DNA from: Solen grandis
Lineage: Eukaryota; Mollusca; Bivalvia; Adapedonta; Solenidae
Assembly: GCA_021229015.1 (NCBI GenBank)
Contig: CM037788.1
Location: 41,272,049 to 41,336,048, forward strand
Reading direction: 5' to 3'
DNA length: 64,000 bases
Part shown: positions 33,159 to 48,100 of the stretch, in pieces
How the letters are laid out: each line of letters opens with the position of its first letter
Numbering within the stretch: position 1 is the first letter of the stretch
Made by a program: the position numbers and the translations under genes
Notes under the pieces: model-generated
What the model saw: only the letters and a program-made list of their open reading frames with translations
Told to the model about the DNA's origin: nothing
Databases searched by the model: none

Positions 33159-36100
33159 CTGAAAGGACAATTCAAGTATGATATCAATTGTGAATGATCT
33201 TTTCTCAAAGGTTTCTTACAATGAGTTATACTAAATGAGCTTCATTAGCTTTAATCTTTGTTTGCTTTGAACAAAACCGAGTATATAGATAAAGTCGTTT
33301 TTTTTTTTTGTATTTGAAAATATGCGTCTCAAAATCTGAGGCTCATTATTTTCTAGACCGGTGCTTTATTAATAATAGCACAAACAAAAATGAATTGTCC
33401 TTCCGTTATATTTTGATCTCAACCTATGTAAAAGCAAACTGTTATCACTGCTCTAAAAAAATTTAAGTTACTAGTATACAATTTACCGAAAGAAGATTTT
33501 ACTCATCCTATTGGATCATTCCTGTGTATTACCAGCAATGTCCAGCAGGAGTTTTCAATGAATTCTCAGGCCACTAGATATGAACCCTTGACCATCGACT
33601 CAGTCCCCAAACATTTGGGCGCTCGACCTTGAATGTTAGGAAATATTAATGAAAAAACTCTTACATAAGTAGGCAAAGCTGACGGACGACGTGTTTTGAC
33701 CTTCCGTATGGTGCAAAAGACATTGATGAACTCTTCAAGATCCGCTTTCTCCAAAAGGTTGTACACCACGCAGAACAGTCCCGTCTGGTCAGAACCGTTC
33801 CTATGGTCAATAAAACAATCCATGTATTACTAAGACAACTTTTCCTGGATTCCAAGACATCTATCTCGCAAAAAAATATGTATCCATTTTACATGCAAAA
33901 TGCGTATGGGAAATAGACCCTACATGTGTCCACTACTGTGATGCAATAAAATGACTTTTTTAAATTACAAAATATCAAATATGCACCTCACCATTTACGT
34001 GAGGGCGATGTGTAGCAAGACACTCATAATTCTTAATCTGGTCTACGTGTTCTTATGTAAACAACACACTTAGAGTGTAGAAAGCTTCATGTATCTAGAC
34101 ACTCGTTCGTAGACAATGGACAACCTTTACTGTTCATTGAATTTAATTCTAGTCTTTGGTTTATTTCTTGGTACTTACAGGCAATGCACAAGTAGGCGCT
34201 TTCCTGGAACCTGGTTCAGTGCCTGCCTAACCGTCTTGACGAGGTTAACGAGGGACTGGGCAGTGGGCAAGATCTCTGTTTCCGCCCTGTCGTCCCAGTC
34301 CTGGTACTGGATGAACTGTACCTCGTGACGCGTCGGCTTGCCCTTCTGAAATTTTCAACTTTGTTTTAGATGTATATTTCGTTGGAAGCACGGAATAGCT
34401 TTTTTAATATTTTAATGCGAAACAATAACTTATAACTTACTTATAGGGAAAATATAGAAAACGACTCCCTAATTCCACATTAGCTTCGAGTGCGGGTCGA
34501 TTTCCTAGAGTTTCTTTTCTGAAATGGGACAAAACATCCTAAGGAATTGTCTATTTTTTCCTTTTGAAATCGTCTTTACCTTGATCCTGCCTATGCTTTT
34601 AAATAATCGTGGGGTGTCGAGGAAAGGCTCCCGGGCGAGCAAGGAAAGTAATGGATGACCACAAAATAGTCAGATATCGGCGTGAATTACGCCAAAAGTT
34701 AAGACGATATCATGTTCGTCAAATAATGTTAAAATAAACACCAGAGTGCCTAATAACGGTTGGCCACAGAAAGTATGTTACAAATGTACGTGTCCTCCTT
34801 AAAAGAGAAACGTGCAGACAGCGGACCATCTAAAATATCCCCCAGCGGTACTCACTGAAATCAAGGAAATAAAATTTTACGCTGATGAGTTAATGAGTAT
34901 AGAATATACCAAATTTGCATTGAGATCTATAATAATGACAAAGATTCCTAGAGTCAACATTTTCAGACCAGGTCCTGCTTAAAAACACCATCAAATAATC
35001 AGGCCAGGGCTCGTTGATGTATAAATGAGCATAGTTGATAATTTGATATTTTACATAGAAATTCGAAACCTAAATGACTTTCATGCAAAGATAATATAGA
35101 TAATTACAAACCTGATCTATATTGCTTTTATCTTCAAGAATGAGATTTCTTGTTTTGTAGTTTTGAAACTTCTTCACTTTGCCATGCGAAACTTTCACTT
35201 TACCATACGTTGACGTTTTGTTCCAGTAAAACGAAATTGACTAAAATTATAATGAAAACTGACGTTATTTTGGGTTAAATTTAATCAATACAAATTAGTA
35301 AAAGTTATGTTCCTGGAATAGAAACGAACTATTTTACAAGTAGACTAAATAATTACCGTTTGGAAATCATTATTATTATCTGACATGATACACTTTTGGT
35401 CACACCTTATGTTCAATTTATGTTTTTTTTATGGACCATATTTCGAACAGGACGATAAAGCAAAACTATTTACAATTTAACCAATACAAAATACATGACT
35501 GACCCCATCGTCCTTGTCTGGGATGTTGAGCATGAGAATGACACCACACTCTCTCTGTAGGACCAGCTGTATGAACTCCTCCATCGTCTCTGGGGACGGC
35601 ATCTGAGTGGCCACGATTGCGTCCGTCTTTTTGTATGTCTGTAAAAGACAGAAAATTAAATCGATTTTGATCGTGTTATCACCTTCGGAACATGTAGATG
35701 GTGTTCAATGTATAAACTATGATTAAGTTTAAATATCAATGAATGTATTTTACAATTTTATATTGTATACATGTATTTGTATTTTAAGCATTTTGCTTGT
35801 AATAATTAGATCGATATAAGACAACAACAAGTCAACAACTCTTAGACCCAAATACTCAGAAGACTATCAAGCGGTCATGTAAAATGATTAACTAACTCAC
35901 TAAAAAAAACATGCATACTTACTCTTGCTTTAACATTCCACTTAATAATGAAAACACCCAATTATGAAAAAAAAACTTCTCGACAAAAGACCAAGTAAGA
36001 ATGTAGTACTGAGATTCACTGTACAATGGGGACTTACGTCGATATTAACGGCATTTATATATGTTGCGTCAAGCAGTTCAGGCATATAGCGTATCTCTGT

Positions 36101-39100
36101 AAACAAATAAGAGGTTACTTTTTTACCGTTTGAATAAGGTATGAACAAAAATTAGATAATTAAGGTAACTATAAACTGAGCAAATCATTTATGTCATGAC
36201 ACTTACAGAATCCGTTGGCCAAGTGATTCGAACGTCTGTCTCTTAAAGGATGTTGGGGATACAATCACCAGCTGTGGGTTACCAATCCCTCCAAAATAAG
36301 GGTATATATCTCCTTATTATTTGTTGCTCAGCGATTAATAAATAGTCTGGAAAATCTGTTCTACATCTCTCTCGTGAATAAAATTAAAATACTGCCAATG
36401 GGACGTTAAACTCATCTGAGTAAGATTTAAGATGATAGCTACAAGTAGTCTGAATAATGACATTACAATTCCATTAGTAATTAAAACAGCTATTTCCAGG
36501 CATTTTTTGTTGTCTAATGAACCATAAATAACACTCTATTCCAACATTTCGAACAACTTTATTATGTTATTCAATAAAAAATATATAGGACATTTCGACA
36601 TGAAACATTATTTCATTGCAATTAGCATAAGATATAATGTACGTGTTATACGTTATAATCTTTCTAGAATGAAAAACAAAATTAGAAGAGTGAAGGCATT
36701 CATAGATATCATAGCTGTTAGTAAGTATGCTTATATTTATTTTTGCTTTTATATGTATATGTAAAACCAAACATTTACCTCATGCCATTCATACTAACTG
36801 AAACTGCATAAAAACTCTGAAATATTAATACTCATATAACAATATATTAGTTGATTTATTTTTTTAGTTAGATGTAACATTGTAAAGTTGAGGTGATTCC
36901 TTTTGGATATTGACTTTGGGGCCCCATGCAAGGACAGTCAATTACCTGGTATATCACTTGTCGGTCTATCCTGTCTCCTTAGTTCTTGTTTTGTACTGAT
37001 GCAAGCAATATCCTGTTCATCGAGTGCTAGCGAGGAATTACAAGTCTAAAAGACATTCAGAATATGTGATGTATAGGTAATAAATACATCCTTTTAAATA
37101 ATGATAGAAAATAGCTGATTGTTTAATCAAAACATGATGAATATACGTTGAAATCATATAGATAAATAAAAATAAAATAATGTTGTGATTAAATTTGCCA
37201 GAGGGTAAATTCTAATTTCTTCTTTTATTGCTATATAATGTCATACATCTAAATTTAGACATTTTTGAAATCAGTCTGAATCTCATCAATGACATAACTC
37301 ATTTTATTTTAACACAAACAAACTTCCCTACAATAGTAATGTGTGTAAATGAAACGGAGATTTAGCCATAAAAATGTCACAAAATCACCATTGAACTGCT
37401 TAAAGGCATATATTTTACGTTATTATAACACTAGTCAAACCTTGTACAGCTTTTTCAGCTGACTTCCATTCTTTATTATGGTTTTTGAGAGATTTTCAAA
37501 GGCGACACCTTGTCTCTTCCTTGGCACCAGATCACATCCGAAAGCCATTACCTGTGCTGCAGCCTCGTACAAGAACTGGTATTGGGCCTTTACAACAATA
37601 TGTAATAATTATGACAGGATATTTGTATGATTTTTTAGGAATCTATACTATGAAACAAATACATGAGCACAGTTTGGAAATAATTAAAATTTCTTAGCCA
37701 TACAAAAGTCGAACCATTTACTGAACTGTTTTATACAGTCATTTTATACTGTATTAGTATAAACACATAAATTTGTTCACCCTTTTCTGAACCATATCCG
37801 ATCGTTGGTTCCTCAGTTCTCTTACAGTATCAAATATGTCAAGGGAACCAGTGTCCAAAACATCATCAGTTGCAATATCTAATGCCATGAAAACTCCGGT
37901 ACGGCCGATACCAGCGCTAGATAAAAGTGATAATGAAAACGATTCATATAAAAGTGGTCAAATTTAGAAAGTGGACCAATTTTACGCGTTTGAACGCCTA
38001 TTCGGACATTTCTACAGAGTCATAAAAGCGAATTGAACTTCAAAGCAACAGTTTCAGTCAATCACACAAGCACAGAAAATTGTTTGTATTCCGATTCCTT
38101 ATCCTAAATGATAATCTTAATTTAAAAAAAATAATCTTAAATTTCAATTTCATGTTAAAAAATGGATAAGAAATAAATGTAAATTATTAGTAAATTGTTT
38201 AACTGTATATTTATTATTAATATCATTATGTCGAAATGACAGCTACGTCCAACATTATAAATAAAGTAACAAGAGGACATCATAAAATAAATAACACGCC
38301 TACTTGCAGTGCACGAGGACAGGTCCAGGAGGTTCCATTGTCTTGAGGACTGCTCTATACTTTTGGAAAAACTCAATCATCTCCGCGGCAGATGGCGGAA
38401 CTCCTCTTTTCGATTCCGGCCAGCCGGAAAAGTGCAGCTGTTGAACCATTTTCTCTTCACCATTCTAAAGTAAAGTTATTTCCTTATTTAAGTTCAAGTA
38501 AATGTTAAAATGTCACACTTGCAGGGCGCAATGCTATGTGTTATGTTCTTTTACTTTCTTTTTGTCTTCTTTCATTATGCTTCCAAGCAACATTATTAAT
38601 TTTAACAGTAAATGCATGTTTAACTTGAAGTCCAACTTTATACAAGATGAACATAACAGGAAATATTGAATCGTTATGTAAAATATCTCTGTATTAACTA
38701 CGAAATGAGACACAAACAACTGTCATAATATAGAAAAAATGTGACTGGTTTTTGTCTTGATAACGAAGAGTTAAACATTGCAACCATATTTTCTATGATA
38801 AATGGATTTCATGTACTTAACTTTTGTCTGCATAAATTAAATGTGTGTTAAAAGCTAAGCGGAATAGTATGTAACCAGCCTATTATATATACAAACCAAC
38901 ATTGTTATCAACCTTGACATTAATATTACTGAGACATAGTTACTACTTCCGCTAAATGCATTATCGAAATTATCTCTTTAGTTAACGCACATGATACAGA
39001 CAACAAATACAAAAACACTGTCACTTTATACTGATTTGATAATATATAACTAAATTATTGTCTGCAGTTTAAAATACACTGTCTAATTTAAAATCCCGTA

Positions 39101-42100
39101 TGATGAAATCAGCGAAGTTTTCTTGTGCTGTTCCACTGATTGTTATATCACCGTGTTTGACTTCAGCCTCATAGTCCGGCCAGTAATTTTCCATCTGGGA
39201 AAAACGACATGAAAATATGTTTTACCAGATAACCTTAAGACACATGGGCTGTGATATTCAACACTATTTTACGCCATATTGGTGAACTCATAAAAGAACC
39301 TCAAAGTGAATGAAAACAACAACAACAACAACAATTAAAACCCTCTTACATAATTTTTATTTAATTAGTTATAATCCAATATTTACAATATGAACAGAAA
39401 GGTCAACTGTTTATCTGTTGTGGTTACTTGGCGTTGCATCTTTTGCAACTTGAAATTTCACCATCTTTCTATAGCCCTTCAATCTTTGGAAACAGAGTTA
39501 TGTGATAGAAGTTTGCGACAAATATATAATCCATGAAATCATTCTTACATTGGCACATGTGCATATAGGTACATGAATATATTTATCATATTCAGAATAT
39601 ACATCATAAAGCATTTTTAAAGAAGAACAAGCATCTCTACTTCGTTTTTTACAAGAACGTTTTACGAAATTACTTCGTTTTCATGTGGGGCAGTTAGCAT
39701 CACAATAATGGAGACGTCTTGTTGCCAAACCATGGTCCAAAAATCTGAGAAGGTTGTCTTTAATGGTCCTAAAATTATAAGATAATTTGAGCATATTGTG
39801 CATATTGATTTGATTTTAGTATTGCTATCACAACTAGTTGTCTGATTAACAGGCCGTTTAAATTTGTATTTTGACCTTTATTCACAAACAATGATCAATC
39901 ATAAAAAACATCCAATCGTTTTAAGAAGAAACTAAATTTCACGCAAATAATAGATAAAAACAGACTAATTCATGAACTATAAGTTATGAAAATAATCAAG
40001 TAATCTTTTTCTGAAACTCATACATCGCATGCATTCTATTCTGCATTTCCTTCTTACACTGAAGACTCAGTCATGTTTGTATTTTAATAATTAAACAGAG
40101 CAGTGTAAGCGTTGTTTATAGAAATATATGTCAAATACAACGAAGATTAAATACTTGTACACGCAAAGAAAGAAACGGGGGAATTTTGTACCATTTTAAT
40201 GATAATCAGTAAAAATTTAAAGTTTTTTGAAAAAAAAAAAAAAGTATAGTATGTGTAAATATGGGCCATCTTTAAAATAGATAATCAGAATGCTATGCTT
40301 AATACTGTCTAAAACGTTTTTAGTTTTGTTTTTCCTAGAATTATGTTGACTAGGTCTCAATAATGGACAGAACATATATCTTACGTATGTATGATATTTA
40401 ATCCAGGGTGTTAACGGTTACAATTTCAGAATAAAAAGATAAATGTTTATTTTGATCCATGACTGCAACATTACAAAGTAATGATTTGTGTTCTGGTCAT
40501 TGATCCTCAATGTTATGGGATATTCAACAAGAAGATTGTTTCATGCTAACAATATCTGTTTTTTTTTTTTTTTTTTTTTGTGAGTGTTTTTTGTGAACAC
40601 AAAATTCTAATGTAATTGTAGTTCTTTTTTGATTTACCGCTGTTGCTTAAGTTTTTTTTCAATAGTATAATGAAAATCATTTACTTATAAATGGAAGTTG
40701 ACAATTTTTACACAAAGACATCTATATAGAACAGCCATCTAGCCGCTAGAATATTTCCTCATGTGAAATATCCTATGGTCAAGGCCTTGGCTTGAATCTT
40801 AATTGCTAATTGATATCAAGTAAATAAATATAACATCTCGGCAAATATCAAAATAATATAATAATGATGATATAAAGTCGATGGGCATACAGACGAATAA
40901 AGCTAACACTGTCATATTGTGCATTTTTCATAATTTGAGAGAGATTTCCTTCATATCAGATAACCAAAATTGCTTCCTTATTACATATGTTTTCCTTGTT
41001 TGTGAATCAATTGAGATTAATTGGACTTGGGTGTCTTTGAATTTGTACTCAGACAATGAATAATTATGTGCACGGAAAATATTAAGAATGAAAGGACGAC
41101 ATTTTTACAAATGATTATCAGTGCGTTCTTTAAACCAATATTAGAACATGTTAAAATGAAATATTTATATAAGTAATGCGGATCGAACCCTACAGGTTTT
41201 GAAATTATTATACGGTTTAGCAAGTACAGCGTTTATCAGAAAAACAACCGACCTTGATGTTATAAGGAATACACGTACATACCTTGAGCTGCTATATAGC
41301 GACGTTTGTAGCCCTGTAACCATCAAATAATATGTATGTTTCAGCAGCATGCTTGGCTAAATCTTAAGACTAAGCATGCTCGAACAAATATTTGTAAAGG
41401 TGTTTTCTGTGCTGATATCTGCATTTCATTAACTGCATCTCATGTGTATGATAATAAAATAACGTGGCTAATTCGGAGTCATAACTCGATTGTATTTTTT
41501 AATAATCTGGTGGTTAAGTCAATTCATAATTAAAATATGCTACAAACTCCGTTAAACTAAATGTTATAAGACCCATATCAAAATTGTATTGTTTTTTTTC
41601 TATTTTACATCATGCAAATCAAGTAAGAAAACAATTACACTGTAGTTTAAATGAATTAGATCTGATACATATTCTCGCCATCACATATCCACTTAGTTTT
41701 CATGAAAATTTATCTGATCAATTGAAAATATATGCAGTTTTCACAATAGATAATAGTAACTTAACTTGAATTTAGAGTTGTTAGTGATTCAAATTGCTAC
41801 CATATAGCTACCATATACCCGTTATTGTAGTTTAACGATATCTTAAGTAGTTTCATGAAATTTGCCATTATCAAGAAAAGTTTCTGTTCTCGTGAAAATT
41901 TACAGGCTTTCAAGATAACACTTATCTAAAAATAGATATATTCATTTTGGATAGCTCTAAAACATTACTCCAGAGTTTCGTGATCAATTTATTATCGTGA
42001 TACTTTTTTTCATGATACTAGATAAATATCATGAAAAACTCAATATTTTGATAAAGTTTTATTTAGATTTCATGAAACCGAATAATTATGTGGTGGCGAG

Positions 42101-45100
42101 AAAGAGCAGTAACGTGCAAAATTTTCTATTAAGATAATTATTTGGTTTCGTAAAAAATATATTAATTTTCATGATAACATATAATTTTCATAGAAAACTC
42201 AAAAATTTTCGTGAAAATTTTATCAAATGTTCATGAAAACTAAGTGGTTAAGTGATTGCGAGATTATGCCACTACAGATTCACAATTAATCGGTTTTGAA
42301 AAATCCCAAAATTAAAGACTCGATACATTGATGTGGGACGCATTTATATAGTCTGATCCGCCCCCGTTTTTCGGCTGCAGCACAACTCGGTTTTCATCAT
42401 CTATCAAAATAAACATTATATATGTAATATGAATTCCTTACTTATACACACATTATAAAAACTAACTGACAGAACAAGAATAAGTGACTCTAATTATGCT
42501 GATAATTTACTCCATTCATTGTTTGTCACTTTGACAGTGACTAAACCGTTAAAATACATATCCATGATCATTTCGATTCATAACAAATAGTTATTATTTT
42601 ATAATAAATATTTTCACACAAGGGAACAGAATGCCATCTTGACTGTCATTTTAAATGCTTCTTTATTGAAAAATGGCGATGTTTTTTTATATAGTTAGAG
42701 GACTTACAAGGGTATACATCGTAGAAGTTCTTAGTAAGATTATGGGCTTCTCTCGCAGCCCCGAACTCCTTTGTAAAACCTGCCGGTAACCGCTGAAAAT
42801 CAATGTCGGTTACATCTATGCTAATAAAGATATTTCTTGCAACATGTAGTGTGTGGTTGTCTACAACTCCTATTACTGGTATATCAGTTTTCAGAATACA
42901 TACATGAGAGTACAATTTCTTGTTAGCTATGACACCAGTCAGTCTATTGAAATCATAGCTTATAAACTCGCTATCTTGCTAAATATTAAGATAAAAGAAA
43001 TATACAAATTAACGCTACAATATATTTTCCCTGGAAGTCATTCTCATTGAAAAATAATTCATGATTACCCCATATACCGAGAAATGTTGATAAATGTGTG
43101 TTAACTGCATTAACGTGTGAAACAAATTATGTTTTGAAGAAAAGAATGTTAAGTGTAACGGAATATTAAAAAAAAGACTAAACAATTAGTTTCATTGACA
43201 TTTTAATGTATTAACAGACAACAACAAATTAAATATGTAAAATTAAAGTGTTTAATATTATATGTACAAGTTATGAATTTTCGTAGTATCAAAATTATAA
43301 AAAGTAATAAAATTTCATATGAAAGACAGGTGCATTACTTGGCTTATGAACTTGGAAAAGAAATGAAAAATGTTATAAAACGCGTACTGAAGACAAAATG
43401 ACATTAAATACACATAATGTATTATACTTGGAAATTCAATAATTTCCTGATGTTGCAAATTTAGATCTCCCATCTTATATACATGTACATTTTCTATTAG
43501 AATTTGATATTACGTTATACGCCGACATGGGAAAATCAAAATATAGACAAGAGGGCCAAGATGACCCTGAATCGCTCACCTGAGAAAGATAATTCATGCT
43601 TAAAAAATAAAGATGCTAGAGCGTAAACAAAGTGAAATCTGGCTGTTTACAGTGCAAAAGGGGCATAACTCCTAAATTAACTAGCCAATATCAGTCATAA
43701 TTAAACCTGAATGTGTGATTATGGTCATAAACATTTTCTTAAAAGTTTGAAGATAATTGTTTATAAAATAAAGACGCTAGAGTGTAAACAAAGTGAAATC
43801 TTGCATTTTTTTTATATCGAAAGGGGCATAACTCCTGCCCTAATAGGCCCATCTAAGCCGCAATTGAACTCAATTAAGACTTAATGGTCATAAACAATGT
43901 CATAAAGTTTGAAAATGATTGCTAAAAAATGAAGATACTAGAGTGTAAACAATGTGATATCTGGCATTTTTATATTAAAAAGGGAATAACTCCTGACCTA
44001 ATCGACAGATCTCAGCCATAATGAAACTCAATCAAGGCATCTTAGCTATAAACATTGTCATAAAGTTTGAAGATGATTGCTCAAAAGATGAAGATGCTAG
44101 AGTGTAAACAAAGAGAACTCTTGCACTTTCTAATATTAAAAAGGGCATAACACATGACCTAATTGACCAAACTCAACCATAATCGAACTCAATCGAGATA
44201 TAATAGTAATAAACAATTTCATTAACTTTAAGCTGATTGCTTAAAAGATGAAGATGCTAGAGTGTAAGCAAAGCGAACTATTGCATTTTTTATATTAAAA
44301 GGGGCATAACTCTTGACCTAATTGACTGATCTCAGCATTAATCAAACACAATTGAGACAATATGGTCATAAACATTGTCATAAAGTTTGAGAATGGTTGC
44401 TTAAGAAATGATGATGCTAGAGTATAAACAATGTGAAATCTTGCATTTTTTTTTCTATATTTAAAGGAGCTGAACTCTTGACCACCTAATTATCTGATAT
44501 CAGCCATAATCGAACTCAATCAAGACATTATGGCTATAAACATTGTCATAAAGTTTGGAGATGATTGCTCAAAAGATGAAGATGCTAGAGTGTAAACAAA
44601 GTGAACTATTGCATTTTCTGATATTAAAAGGGGCATAACACCTGACCTAATTGACCGATCTCAGCCATAATCGAACTCAATCGAGATATTATGGTAATAA
44701 ACAATGTCATTAACATTGAAGATGATTGCTTAAGAAATGATGGTGCTAAAGAGTAAACACTAAAATGTTGACGACGCACACCGCACGGCTGACGACGGAC
44801 ACTCACGGGATCACATAAGCTCACCCTGAGCTTTGCTCAAGTGAGCTAAAAAAGCATCACTCTTTTCCATAAAAGTTTAATAGTCTGTAGTCTACGCAAC
44901 CTACACGCTGAATAATGTTGAACTTACATCAAACTCGTCGATCAGTTCATCCAGTGTTATTTTCATAACTACATCAAATATGTCAGCTACAGGAATTCTT
45001 GATGATGGCACTATGTTAATTGGAATATGGCCGTATGGTGATATTTCACTTCCACCTTAGATAAAATTGAAACAAATTATATATTCTCTCTTTAATTGGC

Positions 45101-48100
45101 ACAATGCTGATAACTATTTTTTTATATTTGACCATCATCTAGCGGTGCGGTAACTAGTTTATTATTTAACAATATATTGTGTACCAATATTGTTCAGTAT
45201 AATAATAATCTGACAACATACAGGTAATTTACGAGGGGTGTTCAAAAAGTATCCGGAAAAGTTCCATAACTTATTCATTGATATGGCTATTAGAAGGAAA
45301 TTTTCAAAATTGATACTGTGATATATTTTGAACTTAATACGAAAGCAAAAATGATACAAATTGCACCGATGCAAATTCAACAGTCACTATGACAGCGTCT
45401 TGTAACGTTGAGCGGGGCAACTTACTCATGAAAGGAATATGGTATCTGCAAAGTCTTACTGACTCATCTAAAATTATATCTTTTCGAAATATTTTCCTTT
45501 GCAAGACACACCCATCTCCCACCTACGGATCCACTTGTAAAAGCTCAGCTCAAATGTGTACATTCACTCATCTAATCTACCAACGTCCGTTTTTGACATT
45601 CTCATCCCACATGCTTAACATTCCTTCTTATAGACCTAACTTTTTATAACATATGTATCACATAGATAATATACACACTATCACACAACCCATGGCTTTG
45701 ATTGTATGAGTTGAAATAAATATTTACTCACGTTCTAGTGTCCTTGAGAAATCACCAGAAAATATTTTGGTAGCTCGATCAACAAAGCTACGTATGCCTC
45801 GTCTCATTTTAGAACGTCTGCAAAAAAAACACATATATTTAACATAGTTGTTTAAAAAGGAAAGACGTTTTAAGATTATTATCAACGCGTAAAATATGCA
45901 TATTGTAAACATGAATTCTGTGAGATGTGCCGTTAACTAGAGAAAAATACAAATTTACAACTATTCGCTAACATTCACGAAAAAAATGGAACCATAGCAT
46001 ACAAATGTTCAACATTGTGCTTGAATATCTAAATAAAAATGATCATATAATATTAATAAATATATTCATTTTTTATGCAACAGAATCCTTATTAGGATAC
46101 AAACATCTCTCTCCCTTACCGTCGGCGGTTTCCACACACCACGGTAAGTGTAACACAAAGGACCACAACAGACCCTATTCCAATACCGATATTAATTCCC
46201 AGGTTAGATGGGGGCGGCACGGTTGTAAGTGTAATTTCTGAAAAGGTATCAAGAGACAAAGAAAACAAATTTGTGTTTGCGATACAAAATACTTATGTTG
46301 CGCTATCGATGTGGCAGTACTTGAGATAACTGAAAATTATTAATTTAATTCAGTTTTTTTTTATCAATTGTAAATTGTAAATCCTCTGCTATTTGGCCTA
46401 GTTTTGAACCGATTTCCTCCTTCATCGGTTATTTAAGGTAAAGCTGTGTTTAAGAGACGAGTTTAAAGGTATTCTGCAAGAAAATCATATATCTTGTGTG
46501 ATTGATTTCCGATGATTTAGTAAATCATTTCACCATATCTACAAGGTACGACTACAACTTTGGCGTCATTTTGATGGTTTCATTTCGGTTAGTGGCAAGA
46601 AAAATGATAAACTACAAAGATATAAGTAAGTTCGGTAAATAATATTAAAGCAGAGAACTGCTAATTCCTGGCTGATAAGATTCCTTATTCTCAAATATAA
46701 GTCCTTTAAAGGGTATTTTTATTACAACAACAACGAAATTTAAAGTGAACGAAAAGAAAAATATTTTTTTCACATTATTACTCAATTTAATTAAGTTTAC
46801 CCCGGTTATTATTCGTATATAGATTACTTCCTTACTTCGAAATAGGAGTAACGTGAGAAACAAATTAGATCGTATACTATATTTTATTTCATAACGTCAT
46901 GTTACGCTAATTGTGACACCATAATTTCAGATCTCCAGTTATTTTATTATCTGCACGAGGTAAGCAAAACACCTAAAACCACTAAAGCAAAATATCAAAA
47001 GCAAAGGGAAAAAAGGCATTTTGAAACTCTCCTTTGTTAAACAAACGAACACTGTCAATCGATGTAATTATTACAAAAACCTATAATATTCGTTGGAAAT
47101 AAAAGTCTGTAATAAAAAAAAAGTCATTTATAGCTCGAATACGGCATACTTATCTGTTTCTTATTCTTATTATAAGCAGAATATGTCAAGAAAATATAAA
47201 TTGCAAAACAAAAATAAACAAATAAAAATAAACTAATACAGATGATAGTATTATTTATAAAACGGAAATCAAACTTACGGTCCTCACATCGGGGAGGAAT
47301 CCAACCCTCCAAACATCCATTTGTACAGTTACCACTAAAGAATTCGCATACTTCATCCCTGCAACGTTCGAAACAAATTTTGTTGCACCTGTTACCATAG
47401 AAACCCATTTTACACCCATAAATACAAGATCCACTGTCCCTGTCACAAGTTTCGTTTAAACAGTTCTGATTGCAGTTTTGGGAGCAATCCGGTCCAAACC
47501 ATCCCGGCACACATCCCCGACTACATTCTCCGGTAGACTGAAAGCACAGATTGTCCACACAATGATCATTGCATCGCTCTGAACAATTATGACTGGTCCA
47601 GTTTGATGAAACACACCCATCAGTACAGGTTCCGTTATCCCTTATGCAAGTTCCTTGGTCACAATTTTCCGAGCACTGATGATCACATCGCTCATCCCAC
47701 CAACTGTTTTCTTTGCATCCATAAAAACAACGACCGCTTGTTTGGTTACAGGTCGATGGAGAAATATTAACAGCACAATTTGGTGAACATTTTTTGCCAC
47801 AGAAATTTCCATAAAAACCTGTTTTACAACCGTAATGGCAAGTACAGTCTAAGTTGCAACGTTGATCTTGGCATGTGGGAGAACATATTTTAGCGCAATA
47901 ACATCCACAAGCGGTTGAGGTAGCACAACCTTCACTACAGCAACCTGTATTAAACATTGTATGTTCACTGGTGTATCATGTCAAATTTCGAAAAAGAAAT
48001 AATTTTGATTCATCAGATAACAACAAAGACCGTAAGACATAGGGCTGATAGAACACTTTATTCCCCCGTAATCGATTTATTTTCACAGCAAATTAAATTA

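Noticed and set aside
43547..44853. CRISPR array
   Set aside because: The units are contiguous 160-bp tandem repeats without unique spacers, in a eukaryotic intron.
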